A stretch of 64,000 nucleotides of DNA from Pictodentalium vernedei (taxonomy: Eukaryota; Mollusca; Scaphopoda; Dentaliida; Dentaliidae). The translations under genes and the position numbers were made by a program. The DNA is taken from positions 204,807,262-204,871,261 of the forward strand of contig CM062292.1 in the NCBI GenBank assembly GCA_031216915.1. Direction: 5' to 3'. Shown piece by piece: positions 52,491 through 62,022 of the stretch; position 1 is the stretch's first letter, and each line of letters begins with the position of its first letter. A model generated the notes under the pieces. It ran no database searches and was not told the origin of the DNA. It saw nothing but the letters and a program-made list of their open reading frames with translations.

Positions 52491-52705
52491 GTCAAAAACG
52501 ATGGCTGGAATCTAGCTTTTTAGATGAAGTCCTCATGATTACTTGGTTCATCTTCCTTTCGGCAGCAGCATGAAAGTGTGGAACGTGCTGGCTACAGTAC
52601 GACGAACGTGCTGTGGATGGCCTCAGACGAAGACTGGCACGGGCTTGTGTGTGTTTTTTCAAATGACACAATCATGTTTTAGAGAAATTTTGAATGTTGG
52701 TTTCT

Positions 52706-52789
52706 GATCCCCCGCCGGGATTCGAACCCTCGGCAACACCGCCTGGCAATCAGGAGTCCGGCGTCTAAACCACTAGACCATTGCACACC
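52706..52789 (-). tRNA. tRNA-like sequence, unit 3 (probably a pseudogene)
   Basis: Same as unit 2 except GCCGGGATTCG on the plus strand, giving TCCCGGC after the B box on the minus strand. Confidence 0.35.
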
Positions 52790-52825
52790 GTCAAAAACGA
52801 TGGCTGGAATCTAGCTTTTTAGATG

Positions 52826-53785
52826 TGATTTATGACGTGTAGACTGTGCTAAAGGTTTTCCGGCTTTGGGCTCGGGCAGCCATCATGGTTGAATAATCTC
52901 AACCAAAAGGGGAAATTCTCATCTGGGCATCATGTGGATTGATCCTACAAAGTTACAATGAAATCCCTTCATAACTATGACCTGTAGACTGTGCTGAAGG
53001 TTTTCGGGCTTTGGGCACCTGTAGCCGTCACAGTTGCCCAATCACGTCCAAAAGGGGACTTTCTCATGTAGAAATTATATGAAGTCAACCTATCAAGTTA
53101 CAATGAAATCCCTCCATAAATATGACCTGTAGACTGTGCTAAAGGTTTTCAGGTTTTGGGCTCGGGCAGTCGTCACGGTTGATAGATCACGCCCAAATGG
53201 GGAAATTCTCATGTAGACATCATACGGAGACATGATATCAAGTTACAATGAAATCCATCCATATTAAACATGACCTGCTAAAAGTTTTTGGGTTTCGGGC
53301 TTGGGCAGCCATCACGGTTGACAGATCATGCCCAAATGGAGACATTCTCATCTAGGCATTATACAGGGGCATTCTATGAAGTGGTAATGAAATCCCTTCA
53401 TAAATACGACCTGTAGACTGTGCTAATGGTTTTTGGATTTTGGGCTCGTGCAGCCATACTGGTTGACTGATCATGGCCAAAAGGGGACGTTCTCATGTAG
53501 ACATGACCTAAAATCTGCATATGAAATTTTGTGACGATCAGACAAGAGCTACTGGCCTGTACTTGAAGGTTGAATAAAAAACTATAACCACAAACTTTAA
53601 CCAAAACTCCAAATGTCAACTAAACAGGAAAAAAAAAAAAAAAAAAAACCCACTTGAACCTTCACTAAAAAAACTTTAACCACAAACTTTAACCAAAACT
53701 CTAAAAGTTAACAGATGGACAGATGGACAGACAGATGGACAAACGTCATTACTATAGCCCTCACTGTAAACAGTCAGGCTAAAAA
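52826..53785 (+). mobile_element. Hairpin-ended tandem-repeat element, 145-bp core, 5' truncated
   Basis: About four diverged units of the 145-bp core of the element at 24,771-27,915 (GTAGACTGTGCTAAAGGTTT, TTACAATGAAATCC). They are followed by a GATGGACAGATGGACAGAC tract and a 3' hairpin at 53,756-53,780 (arms AGCCCTCACTG and CAGTCAGGCT), then AAAAAT. The hairpin differs from that of 27,882-27,910 although the core is shared. The 5' end is missing; the core abuts the tRNA-like array. Confidence 0.7.
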
Positions 53786-53959
53786 TGATTAATGCTAAAG
53801 GGGCATTTTATTTTTTCTTTGAGGGGGGGGGGGGAGGGGAGGGGTGTAGCTACTTTCCCATGGGATCATCAGTTAGTGTAAAAAGCCTGTTTACTGTAAT
53901 TAAATAGGCTTTGATTCACTGGCAAAATAGAATACCTTACAAAATGCAAGCTTTATTGT

Positions 53960-54740
53960 ACTGCTAGTGTGGCTTTTTGTTTAAATCCTTACCTTAACTG
54001 AGAAGGGAAGAGGTTGTAAATACCTCTCCGTTATCACTAGCAACTGTAGTGTAGTTTTTGTTTAAACCCTTACCTTAACTGAGAAGGGAAGAGGTTTTAA
54101 ATACCTCTCCATTATCAATGGCAACTATAGAGGTAAGGAAACCTATCTGTATGCTGGTTACTGACAACTCAACTGGGCACATTGTTCCAATACCCCAGAT
54201 GTTTTTTTCTTATATAACCTATTAGGGGTATAATTTTGAGTGATACTGTACCTCAAATAATAAGAGGCATGCCACAGTAGTGTTAAGCGTGGGAGAAGTG
54301 GAATTGTTGTTAGGTGTGATATAGGGAAGAGAAACCAAGCTTAACTGATCTGTTATCTAATTTGGGAGTGTTAGATTTAGATTTACACACTGTACAAAAT
54401 GCCTAATATCATCTGTATAATATTCCTTCATTGATAACTGCATCATCAATGTTTTTGGTCGCAATTTTATTACAGAAAACCGTAATAATTGGAGGCAAGT
54501 CTAACTAAAGGAAAAGGTACAAGTAATCTATTTTGGGCACAGCTGTATCTCGGGTAATGTTCAATTCTATTTTTGTTGGAAACAGCTAAAGAGTTAATTG
54601 GTAACAGGGGCATTGAAAGGAAAAGCACAAGTAATCTATTTGGGGTGCAGCTGTATCTCGGTTAATGTTCAATTCTATTTTCGTTGGAAATAGCTAAAGA
54701 GATAATTGGTAACAGGGGCATTGTATTGGTTAACTGGGCT
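53960..54740 (+). repeat. Dispersed repeat with internal duplications
   Basis: CCTTACCTTAACTGAGAAGG occurs at about 53,990 and 54,068, and CAGCTGTATCTCGG at about 54,540 and 54,650. The stretch is a diverged relative of 42,627-43,770. Confidence 0.65.
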
Positions 54741-56614
54741 TCATTCTCTGGGGAAGGGGAAGGGAGGTGGGGTGAACAACGTCGGTATGGGTTCAGCAGT
54801 AAGTCGGACAAAGCCTGTTTACTGTAATAAATAGACTTTGGATTAACAGCAAATTAGAAACCTAACATGATGCATGGATGGAATTGTAATGGGTTAAACT
54901 TTTTACATGCAGTTGTTTATAAGATAATTATATCTAATACTTATGCATACAATTTCATAAACATCTTACATATAAGTGTGTATAAAAAAATGGTGTAATC
55001 GGGGATAGTCCTGCATCCGCACGCAGGGACACACACCGGATTACCCCTGCTGTAATAAATACAGTTGGGGTGGTTTGGTGTGTGGTGTGGTGTGTGGATG
55101 TGGAATTCTCCTCGATTGCACTAAACTTGATTGTGTGACACTGCACCTTTTGCAATGATGTCCATTGTGCTGATCGATGCACCGCGCTATGAAGTCTCAG
55201 AAGTCAGGTCACTTGTGCATTTCAGGGACTATTGATCAGGGACCGATAGGTAAATGCCTATTACGTGGTGGTAGAGAAAAATCTTCCATAATCGTTGTTC
55301 TAGTAGGGAGGGAGGTAACAGATCATACCTACTTATCGTCATATTACAGCTGTGAGAGTAACAAATCATCTACACGACTGGGTTGAAACTGTACTTTTAG
55401 CATTGTCGGGTTTTTTTATCGATCGAAATTAACTGAATACTTCCACACACTTTTTCCAGCAATAGTTGTATAAGAAGTCCACAATAATCTATTAGTAGAA
55501 TATTGCTGTCATGTGTGGCAGAGATGGTAAATACTATTGGGTATGGTAGTGTGAACAGAAATAAATTTAATAATGAAGACTCAGAAGCCAAGACAATTAT
55601 GCACTTTGAGTATGGGTGGATCCGAGATCAACCAGGGTTAGCTTGCTTGGGTGAATATGTACGTGACCGGGTTCATGCTGGCTCAGCCAGGTTGATTTGA
55701 TTTTTTTTTTTCTTTTTATCTTTCTTTTTCTTGACGGGTCGACCTTGGAGTGTACAACACTATTAACTCAATGTATCATACGGTAATTATTGCATTTGAG
55801 ACCTGTTTCTTCTTTTGTTTTTTTTTTTTTTTGTTTGTTTTTTTTTTATTGGGGGGATGCAACAGTGCCATAAATGATGACTCGTTTATTATTCACAAGA
55901 ATAGCAGACATGGTAGTTGGCGTGTGATAAGGGGGGATGGGGGATAGTATCGTTGACCGCGAAGGCTTACACCCTAGTATCGGTTGGGTTTGGAATCGGC
56001 CGGGATCTGCGGAGTTGAGTGTAGGTGAGCCCTGTGGGTTCATGTTCGCTTGGCCCTGTTCGTTTGGGTTGGTTTTTGATCCAGCTTATTCGGGAATCTT
56101 GAATATGGATCCCCCTAACCCCTACCCCTCTTCCCGAAATGAATCGTAGGAGAAATGGAAGTTTGGTGTACCTGTGTACCTCAGATGACAACTGGTACAT
56201 CGTTTAATTCTCATCTGAGATATAAGACGTGACAACTGACGATAGGTGTGATATAATAGGTGCACCACACTACTAAACTTGATTGGGTGACACTGCACCC
56301 TTAGCGATGATGTCCATTGTGCTGATCTATGCACCGCGCTATGAACCCTCAGAAGTTAGGGCAAACGTTCTTGTATATCGTGAATTTCTTCTTTTTTCAC
56401 TGCTTTCGCACATTTGCTCACAACAATGTTCGGTATTGAGTACTACGAACACTACTTAGGGGAAAGGGTTCCTAGACATGCAGTGATATGATGTATCAAA
56501 TTGATGGAAAAAATCCCGTCAAGATCACAACATGGTGAGCATACCATGATATGGCATAACCCGATACCTCCAACCTACAACACTTAGATCTGTCAAGCAA
56601 CTTATTGCCCTTCT

Positions 56615-56618
<4 letters not shown>
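54741..56618. other. Unassigned sequence with one 100-bp direct repeat
   Basis: The block containing ACTAAACTTGATTG and GATGTCCATTGTGCTGATC occurs at 55,117-55,210 and again at 56,262-56,360. T-rich tracts lie at about 55,700-55,850. No gene was recognised in either strand. Confidence 0.5.

Positions 56619-56665
<47 letters not shown>
56619..56665 (+). repeat. ATT trinucleotide microsatellite
   Basis: About 15 copies of ATT/TTA. Confidence 0.95.
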
Positions 56666-56667
<2 letters not shown>

Positions 56668-58015
56668 CTAACCCAAAACTTCATTGCCCTCACGCTTAAA
56701 TGTTTATAGTGGTGATAATCCGAAATATTATGATACACTTCACAACATACGCAGCAGATTATTAGTGATAAATTTATAGTCTTTTCTTTGTTTCCCTCCA
56801 TAAGTAATAAATATTACAGTCACAGAGTAAATATAATCCAAATGAAATTTCAAGTGGCTTGTTCGCTGACCCTGCAGTGCTCCAGAGTATTGTAAGCAGA
56901 AACATACTAATTTAAATCACAACTGTATCAGGTGAGAATGAACTGTCACACCTCAAACACTATCACTTTGTTTGGGATTTTACGCGTCGCGATACTCTCT
57001 CCGTGCTATATATATATGGCAACTTTCTGTAGTCCATGCAATGGTCATAATTTGTGTTTGTATAGATCATTACCATCAGCGGCTGCCTTATTTTTTGCTA
57101 TTATTAAGGGGACGTCCAACTTGACTTTGGTTGGATTTTTGGTAATTTTCTTCAGAGTCTAAAAAAGGCCCAAAATGAATAACCCCAATAAATTATATTC
57201 TTTTCTGTTTTGGTGCATTGGGAAAAATGTCAACAAATTGACCGGAGTTAGGTTGGACGACCCCTTACGGAGCTGTACGGGAAGTGGGGTGTTGGCTTGG
57301 TGGAGGCAATATATTGTTTTCGGTGGCGTATTGGAATTGAGGTTAGTACTGGTTTGGCACTCTTTTTGTTGTTCACCAGTATTTAGGAAGAACACTCCAC
57401 AACACTGTACACTGAGGACTGACAAGCCATAGCAATCTTTTAGATGTTAGGCATCAGCGGGAGTGGCATCTCGATTGTTTTCAGTCTGCAATTCCCATTA
57501 CTGGTATAGTACCCTAACCACTGAATATTTATTTGTTGCGACCCATATTTATTGATACACTGTTTCTTTTTATTATTTTTATTTTATTTTGTCTTTTTTT
57601 TTTGGTTTTGTTTTGTTTTTTTCTTTTTTTTTCTTGTTCATAACTGATGCCCTAAAGATGTATATGCATAATCGAATGTGTGCGCGTGTAATTGGGCAAT
57701 ATTATACACACTCTGTACTCCTTGTAATCCGATCTTACATCTGTAATACATAACGCTTCCCACAACAGAATCTCCTCTTGTGGTCGAACTAAAATAACTC
57801 AGCCAGCGAAAATAGGAAGAAAGGTTTGCCATGAGCAGTATTAACATTATTCCACTGACATTGCTCGCTGCCTCACACAATCCTGACAACAGCATACAAC
57901 TCTTCTTGCAAAATGCTTGCTCAGTCACACTGGTAAGTTTTATTGGTTTATTCCTTGGTAGAGTGGCACATTTTGTGACATTTGATAATGGCTAACACTA
58001 TTACACTTGAAGAGA
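56666..58015. other. Sequence upstream of the LINE endonuclease, unassigned
   Basis: AT-rich DNA with a T-tract at about 57,590-57,635. It may include the 5' region of the LINE, but no ORF1 or promoter is recognisable. Confidence 0.4.
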
Positions 58016-59140
58016 ATGAGCAGCAGCTCATTTGACTTTATTTCTCACTTTAATGATGTAATTACCGATAATGATGCCGCTGATGAGAACTCTCCCTTCA
58101 CTATCGAAGAACATAGTTGTGAATACTACACCCCTGAGCGCTTTAGTAATGAGATCTCAAAAAAACCCAACTCGCTCACGCTCTTGAACCTAAACTGCCG
58201 AAGCCTTAATGCTAACTGGGAGCCCTTCCCTAACCTGATATGTAGCCTTCAGTCTGAATCAAATTTCTTAGACATCATAGGTTTGACCGAAACGTTCAGT
58301 GTGAAAGAAAATATTACCTACTCACTTGATGGCTACCACCCCTTGATTACTCGGCTGCGATCTAGTAACGATGACGGAAGGGGAGGTGTAGGACTTTTTA
58401 TTAAGGATACCATCCCTTTTAAAGTCCAAGAAGACTTTTCTGTTTTTATCCCCCATGTATTTGAATCCTTATTTGTGGAAATCTTGACGAGAGATAAAAA
58501 AATTGTCGGAATCATTTATAGGCCAAACACAGCCCCCAAAGCAGACTTCGATCTATTCCTAGAAAAAATGACGAATGTAGTAAACATTTTAAATGCCTCA
58601 AACAAGAATGTTTATCTTATGGGTGATTTTAATATTGACTTACTTGGCTTTTGTAGGCATAACAAAACCAACTTATTCATCGAAACTATGTTTAGTTCAG
58701 GTTTTATGCCATTTATAACAAGACCAACTAGAAATACAGATCATTCTGCCACCATAATTGATAATATTTTCAGCAACAAAATGAATCCCCATATATCTGG
58801 AATAATTATTACAGATGTAAGTGATTATTTTGCAACATTTTATGTTGATGAATCACCAAAAAGGCGCACCCATCCCATACAAACCCCAAAAAGATCTTTT
58901 AAGCAGGAAAACGTAAATCAGTTTAAGTTTCTCGTCTGAAAGTGACTTCACCGATGTAATGAATGCTCCCTGTCCCAACGAAGCCTATGACACTCTTGTC
59001 GAAGTTATCCAATCCGCTTTCGATCAAGCTTTTCCAGAAGAAATCAAAAGAGTTCCCCAAAAGTTTGTGAAGCATGAACCGTGGATGACACCGGGCCTTT
59101 TGCAGTCATCTTTGGAAAAAACAAAACTGTTAGTCAAAAA
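58016..59140 (+). pseudogene. LINE ORF2 fragment: AP endonuclease and start of RT linker
   Basis: The ATG at 58,016 opens a frame to 58,939 with the apurinic-endonuclease motifs LNLNCRSL, GLTETF, GIIYRPN, LMGDFNID and IIDNIF. These enzymes nick target DNA for LINE insertion. The last motif, usually SDH, reads VSDYF, so the catalytic His is replaced by Tyr. After a frame change, 58,959-59,140 continues with HEPWMTPGLLQSSLEKTKLL, typical of the linker before RT in CR1/L2/Jockey-like LINEs. The element is cut at 59,140, where DIRS copy D starts. The RT would lie beyond the window. Confidence 0.85.
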
Positions 59141-59545
59141 GTTAAAAAATTTATAGTAATTTATATATTTTTTATACTTACCAATGACCCAGACATAGCT
59201 GGTGCTAACTCTTAAAATATAGGGCCAAACACAAATTTTGCCCCCCAATCCCCAAAATTTGCATCTAAAACTAAAGAAAACATGTCCTGAAAGGCCCTCC
59301 ACACTTCGCCCCTACTGCGCATGCGCAGTGTCAAGAACATTCCGAAATTGGCGCCATTAATCATTCTAATAACCAGTGCCTGGTAAGCGCTATGTACTCA
59401 GCGGGGAGGCAAGAGTTCCCAACTCCTGGGAGGGCCATCCCCGTCTGGGTCATTGGTAAGTATAAAAAATATATAAATTACTATAAATTTTTTAACATTT
59501 TTATACTGTACCAATGACCCACACATAGCTGAATAGTAAAAAGGC
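59141..59545 (+). repeat. Left terminal repeat and internal complementary region of copy D
   Basis: Matches 6,030-6,440 of copy B with scattered substitutions. It includes the palindrome ACTGCGCATGCGCAGT and the circle-junction join GGTAAGTATAAA ... TTTTTATACTGTACC. Confidence 0.9.
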
Positions 59546-60119
59546 TGGAGGGCCAAGGACATAGAGCAAAATGGAATACGCTCAATAAAATAAAATAGAG
59601 TCCTCCCCTGTAGGGAAAAAGAAGTAATAGGCCTTACATGTATCTTTCTTATTTATGATAAATTAGAAAGATACAACACCTTCCAAAATTGAGCTTCATA
59701 CATCCATCTACTCTATTAATATCCAATATAATCCTTATACTAATAATTTTTAAAGTAAGCCAATAAATAAAGTAAGTCTAGAGAATAGAGACTCTTATAC
59801 TCCTAAAAGTGTCTGAGGATTGCATAATCATGTCCGTTGACATATGCAATATTCAAAAGTTATACTTTAAAAACTAAGACTTGAATGAATTTTAAAAACC
59901 TAAACTTCTCACTAAACAACCATCCCAATAACAGCTCAGAATTACTAACTCCGGAGGAGGTATCCCCTTGTTTTCATAGTAAAACAGGTGACCCAAGGGA
60001 ACACCCTCCCCCCCCCCCCTTTTTTCTTGCCCTGGGTCAAATAGCCCAGAGCGAAGAGGGCAGTCGGACGGAGACACTGCCGAAACAGACAGCCTACCTA
60101 GCTATAGTAGCAACTGTTA
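59546..60119 (-). other. 3' non-coding region of DIRS copy D
   Basis: Corresponds to 6,441-7,016 of copy B, including the C-tract and GGGTCAAATAGCCCAGAGCG. Confidence 0.6.
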
Positions 60120-61200
60120 AGTGAATGACATTCTGAGCAGTAGATAATAGACCTAACAACAGAGGCCTCCAGAAATGGACTCGATATTTCTGAGATAAAA
60201 TTCATGAATGTGGATGGCTGAGCGCAATGAGCGGCCTTCAAAAATCTATAATAGCGACACTATTAATGTAAGCCCAAGAAGTAGAAGAACTCTTACTTCA
60301 TGAGCCGAAATCTTAAGCACAACTGCTAAGTCAATGATATACCATAAGCAGTACCGATAGTTAATAGAATCCATTAACAATAAAATGGAGCGTAACGTCC
60401 TTCTACTAGACATCAAAGACAGAAGAAGCTTACGCCCATAGTAATAAACAGATATCTGTTTATAAATACATAAACTGTACCCGGAAAGAGTAAAGGCCTA
60501 TGCCCATACGAAGACGGAAGGACCTTAAAATAATAGGTTCCGGATAATAGGAGCCTAACTCTTATGCAACAATCCAACCTAAATAGTAACGGAAGTAGTG
60601 ATTCCGAAACTACGAAAGTGAAAATCATCCATCGATAGTGCATGAAACTCACTGACTCTACAGTAAAAGAGAAACCAACAGAATTACTGTCTAAAAGGTC
60701 AGAATTTGAAAACTACTGTTTCCAGAGGCTCAAATGATTACTTAGCTAAATAAGAACCGAAGTTAAAATCCGTATAGGAATTTAATCTAAAGATTCTAAG
60801 TCTATTTATCAAAAAGTTACTAACTGACCTAGATAAAGAGACAAAAGACTCAATTGTAAACTATCGTAGAGTGCATAGGTATGAGGTAACATAAACCTAT
60901 AACCTAAATAATAACAGGCTGCAGTAGATCTTGTGAAACAAGTATACTAAAAATAGCAATGAGTAGTATGGAGGGATCAACAATATGAACATAATGATCC
61001 CTACACCACGACGGAAGATCCTCCACTTTAGCCGCATAGAATAGCGAAGAAGAGGAACTCCTATAGTAAGAAATCGCGTCCAAAGCTCGTCCAGTACAGT
61101 GCTTACAATGCAATACGGACCACACAACGGAATACATGAAGGTTGCGACCTTGCTGGTTGTGATAAAGATGACACGATTTACCCAGTGAAAAAGATCCTC
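60120..61200 (-). pseudogene. DIRS tyrosine recombinase remnant, copy D
   Basis: Nucleotide similarity to copy B 7,017-8,150 throughout. For example, TGAGTTTCATGCACTAT near 60,640 is the SELHAL region on the minus strand. Numerous indels and stops leave no frame longer than about 90 codons. Confidence 0.75.
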
Positions 61201-62022
61201 ACATAGAGGAAGATTTCACGTTAAGACCCACAGTAGACAAGAGAGTAAATTACTCATGATCTCTGTGAAGATAGAGATGCTATCAACAGAAATGTATTGT
61301 GGTTGTTTATCTTAGCAATACCTGCTAAAACAACAGCGCCGGAGGATACGCGTATCCTATCATTCCGTCCTATAGATCAATAGAGCGTTAACAATATTAG
61401 CTCAGAGATCTGGACAAGCCAACACATACGTCTGCAATTGATTAGCAAGCTGTGTCATAAATAAATCATCATTGGGCACTCCCATAGATAGCAAATCTGA
61501 TTGAATACTTGTTTGTTGAGAGTCCATTCTGACAGCAACAAGCGACCCGTAAGAGAACGGGAGTCCGATAAAACAATCAGACGACCCGGAATATGACGGA
61601 CCAAAACTGAACTTGGTGTACTATAACCAACAGACGGATTCTTTCCATTAAATTGAATAACGGAAACGAAAGAGTGCCTCCCTGGTTCCGGAGATACGCC
61701 ACTACTGTCGAAGTAAAGGACAGGAATTTGGGCATGCGTTTCTGAATAATGTTCATGCAATGACATAAAGCAAGCCTAAAAAACATTATTCCGCGGAAGA
61801 AAACTGATTGCTAAGAGACTGCGGAACCCAAAGACCCTGGCACTTCGAATCCGTAGGGATCAGTATTATATCCCAATCTGTTTGACTGGCAACCGTCATA
61901 ACAGCCACACTCGGGTCCGGCAACTGCGGTGGCACTCTCTGAGTCAACCACCGAATGTTTGCCCCAGTCTGAATCTCTTGTAACACTAGATAGACAAGAG
62001 AACATGTAAATCGAGCAATTCA
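61201..62022 (-). pseudogene. DIRS RNase H-methyltransferase remnant, copy D
   Basis: Similar to copy B from about 8,150 to 8,970: GRLLLSEWTLNKQVFNQICY, VVAYLRNQGGT and GANIRWLTQRVP are readable on the minus strand. Sequence corresponding to the RT palm (copy B 8,970-10,255) is absent; gag sequence starts directly after 62,022. Confidence 0.75.

Larger units (their letters stand above)
52083..52825 (-). repeat. Tandem array of a 299-bp unit containing a tRNA-like sequence
   Basis: Two and a half units start near 52,083, 52,382 and 52,681. Each has a tRNA-like block of 84 bp (minus strand) and a spacer of about 215 bp containing GGCTGGAATCTAGC, TTTCGGCAGCAGCA and GGATGGCCTCAGACGAAGAC. The copies are almost identical, so the amplification is recent. 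The last unit is cut at 52,825, where a 145-bp satellite begins. Confidence 0.85.
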
